The notes: a model not told the origin generated them from the sequence alone. DNA of 33,803 nucleotides from Nitrosomicrobium frigidum (SeqCode) (GCA_023251115.1 JAHEZK010000013.1:1-33803), one strand, 5' to 3'; counted from the first letter of the stretch, positions 16,302 to 25,136 are shown. Program-made: numbers and translations.

Positions 16302-16488
16302 GACTAACTGGTAATCTTTTATATTTACGTAATGTCGAAAAAATTACTTAGATCAACAACAAGAAAATAAATTCATCGACTATAAGAAAATACTATAAAA
16401 TACATGAAATTCTTGCTGCCCTTTCATTTTAATACAAACACGCAAGCTGGAATAATTTTTATCCCAAGAATCATTTAAACAAGTAATA
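16302..16488. promoter_or_regulatory. Divergent promoter region, secreted protein / DNA polymerase IV
   Basis: Contains ATATAAAA on the minus strand (about 16317-16325) for the secreted-protein gene and taatttttat (about 16452-16461) on the plus strand for dinB. The first is close to TTG 16301 and would fit TTG 16289 as start about equally well. Confidence 0.35.
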
Positions 16489-17622
16489 TTGAATGATAAT
16501 ATTTCTTTAAATGAGATAGGAAAGAAAATAATATTTCATATAGATTTTGATTATTTCTATGCGCAATGTGAAGAGATAAGAAAACCAGAATTAAGAGATA
16601 TTCCTAGTGTTGTTTGTGTTTATTCCGGACGAGAGCACGATTCTGGAGTAGTCAGTACATGCAATTATGAAGCACGAAAATATGGCGTTAAGGCGGCAAT
16701 GCCAATTAGGGCGGCAAAATCAAAATTGAAAGACGTAAGAGCAGTATTCCTGCCTACTGATATACCGTATTATCAGGAAATATCCAGAAACGCTATGAAG
16801 ATTATCCAAAATTATGGAGATTTGTTCGAACAGGTTAGTGTTGATGAATGTTATGTGGATTTTACAAAGATAACCAACTCAGATTTTGATGATGCAAAGA
16901 TTTTTGCTACTTCGCTGCAAAAGAATATCAAAGAGCAAATTAATTTGACATGTTCCATTGGAGTCGGACCTAATAAGTTGATATCAAAAATAGCATCAGG
17001 TGTTAACAAGCCCAATGGAATAACAGTGGTCAATCAGGACGATGCCAAAAATTTTATCTCAAACTGCAAGATTGAAGATATTCCTGGAGTAGGTCCAAAA
17101 ACAGCATTGAAGTTGAATTCTCTTGGGATCAAGTCTATTTCCGATATATCAAAGAAAAATATTTTTGAGTTGAGAGACGCATTGGGGTACAAGACTGCTA
17201 CGTTTTTGGCAAATGCATCAAATGCAATTGATTATTCTCAGATAAAGATTCGTGGAACATCAAAGCAAATCGGTAAGATTGTTACCTTAAAGAAGGACAA
17301 ACCTGAATTTGAACAGATTAAAATGATAGCTGCCACTCTTTGTGCATCTGTATTTGAGAATCTAAAGAATAAGAGACAGGCTTTCAGGGTACTTACTGTA
17401 ATATTAATTTTAGAAAATCTCCAACACGTATCAATTTCAAAAAGCCTAAAGTTATACTCCGCATCATTAGAGGAATTAAACAAGAATTCGTTGTTAATCA
17501 TAAACGAGATGATTACCAACAATTCCATATCTCTAGATAATATTAGAAGGATGGGTGTGGTAGTTTCCGATCTTAAGGATATATCAGGACAGGACTCGTT
17601 ATTGAATTACTTTGAAAATTAA
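16489..17622 (+). CDS. dinB: Y-family DNA polymerase IV (Dbh/Dpo4 type)
   Basis: 377 aa from TTG 16489. It is a translesion polymerase. The palm motif HIDFDYFYAQCEE (17-29) gives Asp19 and the steric-gate aromatic Tyr24. VSVDECYVDF supplies the second catalytic Asp-Glu. CSIGVGPNKLISKIAS and IPGVGPKTALKLNSLGI are the thumb and helix-hairpin-helix, followed by the little-finger domain. The C-terminus QDSLLNYF (368-375) is a perfect PIP box (QxxLxxYF) for the PCNA clamp. It is a single gene convergent with the cobalamin operon. All catalytic residues are present. Confidence 0.95.
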   Translation: MNDNISLNEIGKKIIFHIDFDYFYAQCEEIRKPELRDIPSVVCVYSGREHDSGVVSTCNYEARKYGVKAAMPIRAAKSKLKDVRAVFLPTDIPYYQEISRNAMKIIQNYGDLFEQVSVDECYVDFTKITNSDFDDAKIFATSLQKNIKEQINLTCSIGVGPNKLISKIASGVNKPNGITVVNQDDAKNFISNCKIEDIPGVGPKTALKLNSLGIKSISDISKKNIFELRDALGYKTATFLANASNAIDYSQIKIRGTSKQIGKIVTLKKDKPEFEQIKMIAATLCASVFENLKNKRQAFRVLTVILILENLQHVSISKSLKLYSASLEELNKNSLLIINEMITNNSISLDNIRRMGVVVSDLKDISGQDSLLNYFEN

Positions 17623-17777
17623 TTACTCACTCAAATTAAAACGAGTTTGAAACTAGTGAAAATAAATTTTGTAGTTTTGCCTTAATGAATCAAGAGTAGT
17701 GAGGATAGCATAAAACATTGTAATGTTTTTTCTGTAGGTAGTCATGTTTGTTGAGTCATAACAATGCTAAAGTCAAC

Positions 17778-18743
17778 TCAGGAGGGTAACAATTTCAAGG
17801 ACTCCTCGGTTAGAGTTTGCAGTATTTTGTCTGACATTGGTTTAACTATTTTTGCATTAACGAAATTTGGTTTTCCACCACCTAGTCCTATTTCTTGATA
17901 CTTTCTGAGATTTTGAAAAATTTTAACACAATCCAAGTCAACGTCGGCACTCCTTGCAAATATGAGATTTGCCGTATCTCCATCATCCATATTAATTAAT
18001 ATAATGATAGTTCTTGGTTCCAGTATCTTTTCTCCAGCAAAATTTTGAATGATTCGCCAATTTGCATTGTCCAAGATTGATGATATTACAGTTACATTAT
18101 TTTTTTCAAAATGCTGGATTGGTATCTCACTTAGCATTTTATTTGTTATTTTTTTTAACTGCTCGTAATACTGTTCTCTTTCGTTGTTATGTCTTCTAAT
18201 AGTTGCCACTACGGTATTGTAATTTGCGTCTATCTGGTCACAAATCATATTAATTTTTTCTATTGCGTTGACTGCTTCATCCATCGCATTTTTACCTACC
18301 ATAAACTTGATTTCAAAATCAGAACCATTCTTTGACAAACTAGTTACCAAGAAAAATATACATTCGGATAAATTATTAACATGTTCCATAGAACATGCAG
18401 CAACATCGTGGTTTTCTATTTCGACCACTGTAATCTTGTCAGCATCAGCCAATCTTGCCTCATTGGCCCTCAAATTCGGTAACTTCATCTTGGCTTCATT
18501 CAATGAGGGAAATGAATGATGCAATATTTTTCGCCCCTCTAAAATTAACCGATTCACCTCCTTCTGTGCCATAGATATCTTTTCAAAATCTAGCTGTATT
18601 TCTGATGCATTGATAAAAGCTACATTATACGAATCCTTATGCTCTACTTTTCTTACGCTTAATGACTTGTTCAATATTTTCTGAAGCGATCCTATGAACG
18701 CATGTTCTGCAGTATGTGCGGCTTTGGTGTTCATACTCATCAA
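17778..18743 (-). CDS. AlaX-type alanyl-tRNA editing protein with DHHA1-like C-terminus
   Basis: 321 aa from ATG 18743. The N-terminal half has the zinc motif of AlaRS editing domains: HTAEH (His10, His14) and CSMEH (Cys117, His121). These domains hydrolyse Ser- or Gly-mischarged tRNA-Ala. Residues about 150-210 are a helical linker (RRHNNEREQYYEQLKKI). The C-terminal part, with INMDDGDTANLIFARSADVDLD and GLGGGKPNFVNAKI, looks like the DHHA1/C-Ala region. The CxGTH form is altered to CSMEH, so activity is likely but not certain. Its ATG overlaps the cbiC stop by 4 bases, making it the last gene of the cobalamin operon; a biochemical reason is not apparent. Confidence 0.85.
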   Translation of the reverse strand: MMSMNTKAAHTAEHAFIGSLQKILNKSLSVRKVEHKDSYNVAFINASEIQLDFEKISMAQKEVNRLILEGRKILHHSFPSLNEAKMKLPNLRANEARLADADKITVVEIENHDVAACSMEHVNNLSECIFFLVTSLSKNGSDFEIKFMVGKNAMDEAVNAIEKINMICDQIDANYNTVVATIRRHNNEREQYYEQLKKITNKMLSEIPIQHFEKNNVTVISSILDNANWRIIQNFAGEKILEPRTIIILINMDDGDTANLIFARSADVDLDCVKIFQNLRKYQEIGLGGGKPNFVNAKIVKPMSDKILQTLTEESLKLLPS

Positions 18744-19462
18744 TTCAGACTATTGATGTACATCAGCATTAGGGCATTAATTATTGATGAGGCTGCAGGA
18801 CTTCCCCCTTTTCTCCCTATATTTGTTATAAACTCCACATTGGCCTTCGATAGTTCCAGTTTTGATTCTGAAGCAGAGACAAATCCTACGGGTATTCCTA
18901 TCACAAGTGAGGGTCTTACTGCATCTTCGTTTACCATTTTGATTACTTCGTATAGCGCTGTTGGAGCATTTCCTATCACAACTATCCCACCATCAATTTC
19001 TTTTGATGAATATCTCATTGCAACTGTGGATCTAGTCTTATTCTGATTTTTTGATATTTCAACTACATCCTTGTTTGAAATGTTACATATCAAATTGGTC
19101 CCAATTCTTGCTATAGATTTTTTGTTTATTCCTGACAAAACCATATCAACATCAACAACAATATGATGTCTTTGTTTGAACGCACCAAAAGCGTTTTCAA
19201 TTGCATTGGTTGAAAAGATAATTCCATTTTTATCAGGTTTAGCAAAATCAAAATCAGCAGTAGCATGAATAACCCTCCTAACAATATTCCATTGTGCCTT
19301 AGTGTAACCATGAATTCCTATCTCAGATTCAATGATTTTCATACTATCTTCTTCGATACCAAGGGCAGCTTCTGACATGTCTCTAGATTTTGCCCTGTAT
19401 GTTCTCTTTAATTCGTCATTACCTTCAGCCAACTTTTCCCTCGGCCTCCCTTGTCCTTTCAA
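18740..19462 (-). CDS. cbiC: Cobalt-precorrin-8 methylmutase
   Basis: 240 aa from ATG 19462. It moves the C11 methyl to C12 to give cobyrinate in cobalamin synthesis. Family signatures: RRVIHATADFDFA (with the catalytic His), GGIVVIGNAPTALYEVI, IGIPVGFVSASESKLEL and GRKGGSPAASSIINALMLM. The first 28 residues overlap the end of cbiX by 38 bases. ATG 19378 (MSEAAL) would be a shorter start that still keeps the core. It is the third gene of the cbiG-cbiX-cbiC run. Confidence 0.95.
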   Translation of the reverse strand: MKGQGRPREKLAEGNDELKRTYRAKSRDMSEAALGIEEDSMKIIESEIGIHGYTKAQWNIVRRVIHATADFDFAKPDKNGIIFSTNAIENAFGAFKQRHHIVVDVDMVLSGINKKSIARIGTNLICNISNKDVVEISKNQNKTRSTVAMRYSSKEIDGGIVVIGNAPTALYEVIKMVNEDAVRPSLVIGIPVGFVSASESKLELSKANVEFITNIGRKGGSPAASSIINALMLMYINSLN

Positions 19463-20186
19463 GGACCATATTTACTAGTTTTGGATCTACTCCAAAATGT
19501 TCCGTAATATACACGGGAATTTTTTTTGGGTTACAATTTTCTAGAGCTGAATTGATATCTTTCACAACATCATTTTTTATGTGAGCTCCTTTGTGTAGGA
19601 AATAGGGAACTATAATTATTACATTTGGATTACTGGAGATTACTCCTTCTATCCCCTTTGCTATCCGTGGTTCATCCAATTCCAGAAAACAAAAAGTAAC
19701 GCTTCTAAAATTTGGTCTCAGTTCATTAACCGTGTGTATAAATGCAGTCCTAGCAGTTTTGTCACTACTTCCATGACCGATAACAAGTATGTCGCACTTG
19801 TCATCTTCAAGTACTATTCCGTTTTTTACTCTAGCATTACTTATTCTATCTCTTATGATTGAAATAAGTAGGTCATGATAGCTCAGGGGTTTTGCAATTA
19901 CTACTTTTATTCCCTTATCGTAACATATTTTGGCTGTCTTTTTTACAGAATCTTTCAATTTCATGCCAGGGTATAGGAAGTACGGCATGACTGTTATCGA
20001 ATCTACATTCTTAGAGACACATCTGCTGATACCCTCTTCAATGTAAGGCGGTATGACTTCAAGGAAGCAATGATCGACAAGGACATATCTGCTTTGTTCC
20101 TTAATCATATTACACAATTGAACTAACTCTTCTTTGGCCTCTGGTTCCCTGCTTCCCCTATCAATTAGTAATAGAGCCCTATTCAT
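19425..20186 (-). CDS. cbiX: Sirohydrochlorin cobaltochelatase (two-domain CbiX)
   Basis: 253 aa from ATG 20186. The frame runs 14 codons further upstream, but that part overlaps cbiG and this ATG lies 1 base after the cbiG stop. Two homologous chelatase halves are visible. The first begins ALLLIDRGSREPEAKEEL and contains CFLEVIPPYIEEGI. The second has ILVIGHGSSDKTARTAF, CFLELDEPRIAKGI and PYFLHKGAHIKNDV. The second half keeps the His-Gly-Ser motif and is the likely Co2+-inserting half; the first has DRGSR instead. It inserts cobalt into sirohydrochlorin at the start of the anaerobic corrin pathway. Confidence 0.93.
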   Translation of the reverse strand: MNRALLLIDRGSREPEAKEELVQLCNMIKEQSRYVLVDHCFLEVIPPYIEEGISRCVSKNVDSITVMPYFLYPGMKLKDSVKKTAKICYDKGIKVVIAKPLSYHDLLISIIRDRISNARVKNGIVLEDDKCDILVIGHGSSDKTARTAFIHTVNELRPNFRSVTFCFLELDEPRIAKGIEGVISSNPNVIIIVPYFLHKGAHIKNDVVKDINSALENCNPKKIPVYITEHFGVDPKLVNMVLERTREAEGKVG

Positions 20187-20187
20187 A

Positions 20188-21264
20188 CTAAGCACCCACC
20201 TTATTGTAATGTATCCGGGAAACTGCAACTGTGAGATTGGGCGCGAATTTTTGTTTACTGACTATAAGCTCACCGCCTGAACTGAGTATTGAGGATGCTT
20301 CCGAAACACTCGAAGTACCCTCATATTTTTTTACTAGTTCAGATGGATTTGGAACCGTCACATTACTCAATTTATCTTTATCAAAAAACTCAAGAGGAAT
20401 TCCATGTTTATCCGAAAATGCTCCCAAGGAAATAGGAGACTTGCCTCTATTTATGGTCGAGAGATTTCTAATGCTAAGAAAAGACAATCCATTTTCCTCC
20501 AACACTTTCATGATTCCTTCTTCTATATCTGCCTGGGTAGTGTCCCAGTGAAAACCTATTCCTATAACAAGGCTTTTTGGTCTATAGATTACAGATTTTC
20601 TGACTAGTATTGGATCTGCTATGATTCTATCAGAAATGATTAACCCTGCTTTGAAATCATCTGATCTTAATTCATCAATATTTTGAACTACTGTTACGTT
20701 TTTTGGTAATTCTTTATCCCACCATTTGGATTCACCAGCATCCTGGTATACGCCTATTTTTTCTTCGTTTACCATAAAAGCACTTACCTTAGTAACGTTT
20801 TCAAAATTTTCAATACGCCATTGAAAATTATTCCCCAAGAGATCTACTGCTATCGTTTCATTGACATCGGCAGCAGTGGTTATAACAGCTGTTGAATTAA
20901 GGATATCTGCAATTGATTTGGACAATGCGTTGGCACCGCCCAAGTGACCTGATAATGCACTTATGACAAAGTTAGCTTTGTCATCGATTACTATAACCGC
21001 TGGGTCTGTCTTCTTATCCACCAAAAGATTTGATATCAAACGAATAACAGCTCCTAATGAAAAAATACATATGATGCTATCATATTCTTTGAAAATCTCT
21101 TCAACCATGTTTTTTGTATTTTTCTCAAACCAGATAATCCCATCAGAAGAATCTTTATGTTTAGATTGAGAATAAATAGAAGCTGAAGGAATTTTCTCCT
21201 TTATTCTTTTTGCTATATTGATTCCATTTTTAGTAATACAAATAATAGCAACCTTGCTGCTCAT
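20188..21264 (-). CDS. cbiG: Cobalt-precorrin-5A hydrolase
   Basis: 358 aa from ATG 21264. It opens the delta-lactone of cobalt-precorrin-5A with loss of acetaldehyde. The N-domain has IICIFSLGAVIRLI and DPAVIVIDDKANFVISALSGHLGGANAL. The C-domain has LVIGIGFHWDTTQADIEEGI, SVSEASSILSSGGELI and the final KFAPNLTVAVSRI, all typical of CbiG. It is the first gene of the operon, with TATA at 21291-21298. The remaining cbi genes are not in this window, so the pathway is split across the genome. Confidence 0.95.
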   Translation of the reverse strand: MSSKVAIICITKNGINIAKRIKEKIPSASIYSQSKHKDSSDGIIWFEKNTKNMVEEIFKEYDSIICIFSLGAVIRLISNLLVDKKTDPAVIVIDDKANFVISALSGHLGGANALSKSIADILNSTAVITTAADVNETIAVDLLGNNFQWRIENFENVTKVSAFMVNEEKIGVYQDAGESKWWDKELPKNVTVVQNIDELRSDDFKAGLIISDRIIADPILVRKSVIYRPKSLVIGIGFHWDTTQADIEEGIMKVLEENGLSFLSIRNLSTINRGKSPISLGAFSDKHGIPLEFFDKDKLSNVTVPNPSELVKKYEGTSSVSEASSILSSGGELIVSKQKFAPNLTVAVSRIHYNKVGA

Positions 21265-21290
21265 GCATTAGAATATAAAATTTCTTCAAA

Positions 21291-21298
21291 TAATATAC
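21291..21298 (-). promoter_or_regulatory. TATA box of the cobalamin operon
   Basis: GTATATTA on the minus strand, 27-34 bases upstream of ATG 21264. I see no room for a cobalamin riboswitch in this short leader. Confidence 0.5.
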
Positions 21299-21371
21299 TT
21301 TATGTTATTTTTAGCCATCGTGAAACATAAATATTCAAATATTCAAACGACAGTAGTGTTGTTGGATTCAA

Positions 21372-21512
21372 ATGACATTAACCTTCTTTTGTAAAAGGAA
21401 TCGTCACACTGAATGTCCTGGTGAATGGCCTATGGGCGATGCGTGTGGGTCGGATCACGATTGCTCCTTTGATGTAAAAATGTCAAAATGTGAATGCTCA
21501 TGTCATGTTTGA
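21372..21512 (+). CDS. 46-aa Cys-rich mini-protein
   Basis: ATG 21372 to TGA, 46 aa. It has seven Cys (7, 15, 25, 31, 40, 42, 44) and three His (12, 29, 45). The C-terminus is KCECSCHV, a CxCxCH cluster, and the N-terminus FFCKRNRHTECPGEWPMGD. This is far more Cys than chance would give and suggests a small zinc or other metal-binding protein. A TATA-like ataaatatt at about 21327-21335 precedes it. It stands alone in the gap between the cobalamin operon and the CoA kinase gene. I do not recognise the family. Confidence 0.6.
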   Translation: MTLTFFCKRNRHTECPGEWPMGDACGSDHDCSFDVKMSKCECSCHV

Positions 21513-21608
21513 TGTTGACTGTCTCTGCAAATCTAGCTTTATTTTGAAATTTTGATAAAAATGATTGGTTCGGGGTCAGAAAATTATGGTTTTTCAATCA
21601 CTTGTATT

Positions 21609-22193
21609 TCAAACAGCCACCACATCATCATACCCCGTCAGTAGTTTATTATTTATTGATTTCATTAATTCTTTAGCTTTTCGCCTTATTGAATCATTGA
21701 CTCGTACTAGAACCAGCCCCTCCAATGGTTGACCATAACACACTAGTGAATTATGGGGTGCAAAGTAGCAAGTAGGAAGTGTCAAGAGATCTTCTTCGCC
21801 AATAACTTGCAAGATAAAATTCTTTTGACCTGACAGAGCAAATTTGATTTTAGTTATCGCTTCTTTTGTAATGGTTCCTGCTGGATTATTACATGAAATT
21901 TTTGTTACATCTTTATCTTTTTGATTTAGCATTCTATCGGTTAATGTGGATCTTTTTTCTTGCCTTCTCTCAACTCCATCAATTATTGCTAGGTCAGGAT
22001 AAATATCAAATGAAATTAGTCTATCAGTAGAGCGGTCTCCTACAGTTATTATTTTGGAGTTACTATTCGCAATTTCTTTTCGTATTTTCTTTTCTGTTAT
22101 ATCACTGTCTAAAATTAGCTTTCCTAATGGCTTTTTTAATACTTGAAGAATATCAGGTGGTATTGACACTTTTGGGTTCTTTTGATTGTTCAC
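21609..22193 (-). CDS. GTP-dependent dephospho-CoA kinase (DUF359 family)
   Basis: About 194 aa from GTG 22193; GTG 22169 is a second option nearer the usual length of about 177 aa. The frame extends further upstream, but only as overlap with the Mrp gene. Recognisable parts are LKKPLGKLILDSDI, KIITVGDRSTDRLISFDIYPDLAIIDG (the GDxxT...PD..IIDG motif), VKISCNNPAGTIT-like KISCNNPAGTIT, and QVIGEEDLLTLP with YGQPLEGLVLV. The family makes CoA from dephospho-CoA using GTP in archaea. It is translationally coupled to the preceding Mrp ATPase gene. Confidence 0.9.
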   Translation of the reverse strand: MNNQKNPKVSIPPDILQVLKKPLGKLILDSDITEKKIRKEIANSNSKIITVGDRSTDRLISFDIYPDLAIIDGVERRQEKRSTLTDRMLNQKDKDVTKISCNNPAGTITKEAITKIKFALSGQKNFILQVIGEEDLLTLPTCYFAPHNSLVCYGQPLEGLVLVRVNDSIRRKAKELMKSINNKLLTGYDDVVAV

Positions 22194-23259
22194 TTTCAGT
22201 CTTCTCTTGGTCCTGTAATTCAGAGGCAATGATACTAATTCTACCAGCCACAGTGCGGGCAATTTTGTCAAATAAGACTGCCGGGTTATTATTTGGCTCT
22301 GAAATTGATACCGGGTTACCACTGTCACTTGCTGACATTATCTGTTGATGCAGAGGTATTTCTCCAATAAAGGGAACATTAAACTGATCACTAACTTTCT
22401 GACCGCCTCCAGTACCGAAAATACTAATCTTATTATTACAATGTTGACATTCCAAATAACTCATATTTTCTATGACTCCTATAATAGGTACGTTCAGTTT
22501 GTTGAACATGCCTACTGCTTTTACTGCAACATTCATAGCCACATCTTGAGGAGTGGTTACTATAATTATTCCAGTTATAGGAATTGTTTGCGCTAATGTC
22601 AAAGGTGCATCTCCAGTTCCCGGAGGTAAATCAATTATCAAGTAATCAAGCTCACCCCAGTTTACATCAGTTAGGAATTGCTTTACAATTCCAGCCACGA
22701 TTGGACCTCTGTAGATTCCTGCTTGCTGTGATTGCTCATAAAAGAAGCCCATTGAAATGACTTTTACTCCCTGAGCCAAGACAGGTTCTATTTTATTATT
22801 GACTACTTCAGGTGCGTTCTTGAGTCCTAACATTAGCGGGATGCTTGGACCATAAACATCAGCATCCAGTAAACCAACCTTTGCACCAGTCTTTGATAAA
22901 GCCAACGCAAGGTTAACTGCCACTGTTGTTTTACCCACGCCCCCTTTACCGCTAGCAACAGCAAGAATATTTTTGACTCCAGGAAGTAATTCGTCCATTG
23001 AAATTGATCTACCTTCCATGACTCTCGCAGTTACTTTGAGGTCAAGCTCCTTAATCCCCAAGTCCATCATAGAATTTCGGACAGATTCTTCTATCTCGCT
23101 GTTAAACGGACAGGCAGGGGTTGTAAGTTCTAATGTAAATCCAACTTTTCCATCGTTAATCGCAAGGTCTTTTATCATGCCCATTGAAACTATATCTTTA
23201 TGCAATTCGGGATCTTCTATTGTCTGTAATTTTGCCATGATTTGCTCAATTGAGACCAT
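22153..23259 (-). CDS. Mrp/NBP35-family Fe-S cluster carrier ATPase with N-terminal MIP18 domain
   Basis: 368 aa from ATG 23259. The frame also opens at TTG 23277, but a TATA box at 23282-23289 is only 5 bases from that codon and 23-30 bases from the ATG. Residues 1-85 are a MIP18/DUF59 domain (LQTIEDPELHKDIVSMGMI, TTPACPFNSEIE). Residues from 96 form a P-loop ATPase with deviant Walker A GKGGVGKTT (104-112), DADVYGPSIPLMLG, and IDLPPGTGD. CQHC near YLECQHCNNKI is the cluster-bridging CxxC. It carries [4Fe-4S] clusters to apo-proteins in the cytoplasm. Confidence 0.95.
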   Translation of the reverse strand: MVSIEQIMAKLQTIEDPELHKDIVSMGMIKDLAINDGKVGFTLELTTPACPFNSEIEESVRNSMMDLGIKELDLKVTARVMEGRSISMDELLPGVKNILAVASGKGGVGKTTVAVNLALALSKTGAKVGLLDADVYGPSIPLMLGLKNAPEVVNNKIEPVLAQGVKVISMGFFYEQSQQAGIYRGPIVAGIVKQFLTDVNWGELDYLIIDLPPGTGDAPLTLAQTIPITGIIIVTTPQDVAMNVAVKAVGMFNKLNVPIIGVIENMSYLECQHCNNKISIFGTGGGQKVSDQFNVPFIGEIPLHQQIMSASDSGNPVSISEPNNNPAVLFDKIARTVAGRISIIASELQDQEKTESEQSKEPKSVNTT

Positions 23260-23281
23260 ATCAACGTACTCTTCCAAAGAA

Positions 23282-23289
23282 TATTTAAA
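23282..23289 (-). promoter_or_regulatory. TATA box that decides the Mrp start
   Basis: TTTAAATA on the minus strand, 23-30 bases upstream of ATG 23259, the same spacing as for the symporter gene. Confidence 0.6.
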
Positions 23290-23376
23290 TCATACAATGG
23301 CATGCGCGTTGATACTAAAATTAATAATAATGAAAAGGTTCATAAATTGATACTTTAAACAAATTGACAATAAGTA

Positions 23377-23988
23377 ATGTTTGCGATAATACACATGGAC
23401 GATGTTGTTAGGATACCACCCAGCATGATGAAAAAATCTCTCAATGAGACTACAATGGAAATTCTCAAGGAAAAATATGAGAGTATGATAAATCCAGAAT
23501 TGGGTTATGTTATTATGATTATTGATGCCAAGACAAACAAAGTTGGAAAATTGGTCTCTGGCGATGGCGCTACGTTTCACAAGGTATCTTTTAAGGCATT
23601 AACATTTTATCCTAAATTGCAAGAAATAGTGGAAGGGGAAATTGTTGAAATTACAGATTTTGGTGCATTTGTAAGAATTGGGCCAACTGATGCACTGCTG
23701 CACCTATCTCAAATAACTGATGACTATTTGAAAAGCGATGTAAAACAAGGGGTAATAGTTGCAAATCAATCCGCCAAATCTTTGAAGATTGGATCAAAGC
23801 TTAGAGCCAGAGTTACTGCCATTAGTCTGGGGAAAGGTTCTTCGATGGGCAAAATAGGAATTACCTGTAGACAGCCTTTTCTGGGAGCACTTGAGTGGAT
23901 AGAAGAAGAGATAAAGAAAGCCAAAAACCCAGCCGCAAGTGGTCAAAAAGAAAAGGAAAAGGAAAAGAAAGGAACAGTGCCAGCTTAG
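23377..23988 (+). CDS. rpo7: RNA polymerase subunit Rpo7 (RpoE1)
   Basis: 203 aa from ATG 23377. It is the stalk subunit that pairs with Rpo4. The N-terminal tip domain starts FAIIHMDDVVRIPPSMM, and LGYVIMIIDAKTNKVGKLVSGDGATFHKVSFKALTFYP is conserved. The C-terminal S1/OB domain has GEIVEITDFGAFVRIGPTDALLHLSQI. A Lys/Glu-rich tail (QKEKEKEKKGTVPA) is lineage-specific. The stop codon abuts the ATG of spt4, and nadC follows with a 4-base overlap, so all three are one operon. Confidence 0.96.
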   Translation: MFAIIHMDDVVRIPPSMMKKSLNETTMEILKEKYESMINPELGYVIMIIDAKTNKVGKLVSGDGATFHKVSFKALTFYPKLQEIVEGEIVEITDFGAFVRIGPTDALLHLSQITDDYLKSDVKQGVIVANQSAKSLKIGSKLRARVTAISLGKGSSMGKIGITCRQPFLGALEWIEEEIKKAKNPAASGQKEKEKEKKGTVPA

Positions 23989-24177
23989 ATGGCTAAAGAA
24001 CTTGCCTGTAAAAAATGTAGAGCAATTACTGTTGGAAAGGTTTGTCCTATATGCAAATCAACTGAACTTTCGTCTGATTGGTCTGGTACAATAGTAATAT
24101 TTGATTCAAAGAACTCGCTGGTAGCATCCACACTTCAAATATCAACTCCGCATAAATATGCACTAAAAGTAACTTGA
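23989..24177 (+). CDS. spt4: Transcription elongation factor Spt4 (RpoE2)
   Basis: 62 aa. A zinc ribbon with Cys7, Cys10, Cys19 and Cys22 (CKKC and CPIC), then SSDWSGTIVIFDSKNS, the Spt5-NGN-binding strand region. It partners Spt5 to increase RNA polymerase processivity. It begins at the base after the rpo7 stop, the standard archaeal gene order. Confidence 0.97.
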   Translation: MAKELACKKCRAITVGKVCPICKSTELSSDWSGTIVIFDSKNSLVASTLQISTPHKYALKVT

Positions 24178-25058
24178 CTATTAAAAGAAAATCAAGAGAT
24201 CTAAATCAATATTTTAATTTGCGAGAATCCCTTGTAAGATTTCTCAGAGAAGATATCGGGCAAGGAGATCTGACCAGTCAATACACGGTAGACGAGAACT
24301 TGAAATCATCCTCGCAGATTATTTGTAAATCCGAAATTGCGGTTGTAGCTGGCCTTGAGGAGGCTAAGATAATATTTGATATTTGCAATTGTGATTCAAA
24401 AGCTCTAGTCAATGATGGTGATATTGTAAAAAGAAGTATTGGAGTCATGAAAATAAAAGGTAATACAAGAGCAATTCTAAAAGCTGAGAGAACAGCGTTA
24501 AACTTGATAATGCGTATGAGTGGAATTGCTACTGATACAAAGAGGTTTGTAGACATCGTGAAAACTGTTTCAAAGGATATAAAAATCATGGGGACTAGAA
24601 AGACTGCGCCTGGTTTAAGATACTTTGATAAGAAATCAATAGAATTAGGCGGTGGACATTCGCATAGAAATACTCTCGATGAATTGATACTAATCAAGGA
24701 TAACCATCTTGCGGTAACTACTTCTATCCAAAGTGCCATAACAAATGCAAGACTCAAAGCTGGAAAGAATAAGATGATAGAATGTGAAGTCAGCAATACG
24801 AAATCATCAATAGAGGCCATCAAAATTGGAGCTGATATTATTATGTTAGATAATTTTACTCCCGAAATGGCTCAGAAAACCATTTCCTATTTGAGAAAAT
24901 CTGGTCTACGAGAAAAAGTTCTAATCGAAATATCCGGAGGTGTGAATATTTCAAATATCAAAGATTACGCATTGTCATTACCAGACATGATATCTATAGG
25001 ATCATTAACCCATTCCAGCAATTCTATTGATTTTTCGATGAAAATGGAGCATGATTAA
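24174..25058 (+). CDS. nadC: Nicotinate-nucleotide pyrophosphorylase (carboxylating)
   Basis: 294 aa from TTG 24174, overlapping the spt4 stop by 4 bases. It converts quinolinate and PRPP to nicotinate mononucleotide. Motifs: REDIGQGDLTSQY at the N-terminus, LKAERTALNLIMRMSGIAT, MGTRKTAPGLRYFDKKSIELGGGHSHRNTLDELILIKDNH split over the PRPP/quinolinate site, IECEVSN, ADIIMLDNF and IEISGGVN. Complete and presumably active. With nadA and nadX nearby it completes de novo NAD synthesis. Confidence 0.97.
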   Translation: MTIKRKSRDLNQYFNLRESLVRFLREDIGQGDLTSQYTVDENLKSSSQIICKSEIAVVAGLEEAKIIFDICNCDSKALVNDGDIVKRSIGVMKIKGNTRAILKAERTALNLIMRMSGIATDTKRFVDIVKTVSKDIKIMGTRKTAPGLRYFDKKSIELGGGHSHRNTLDELILIKDNHLAVTTSIQSAITNARLKAGKNKMIECEVSNTKSSIEAIKIGADIIMLDNFTPEMAQKTISYLRKSGLREKVLIEISGGVNISNIKDYALSLPDMISIGSLTHSSNSIDFSMKMEHD

Positions 25059-25136
25059 TTTATTCGCTCCTTATTATAGTTATTTTATTTCGTTACTGCT
25101 AAAGATATCCCTAAAGATATCCATTTGACTATATGA

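Noticed and set aside
21265-21371. Possible cobalamin riboswitch before cbiG
   Set aside because: TATA spacing leaves almost no 5' leader, so there is no room for a riboswitch.
22194-22328. Upstream extension of the dephospho-CoA kinase frame
   Set aside because: It lies wholly within the Mrp gene and matches nothing in the family; GTG 22193 or 22169 gives the normal length.
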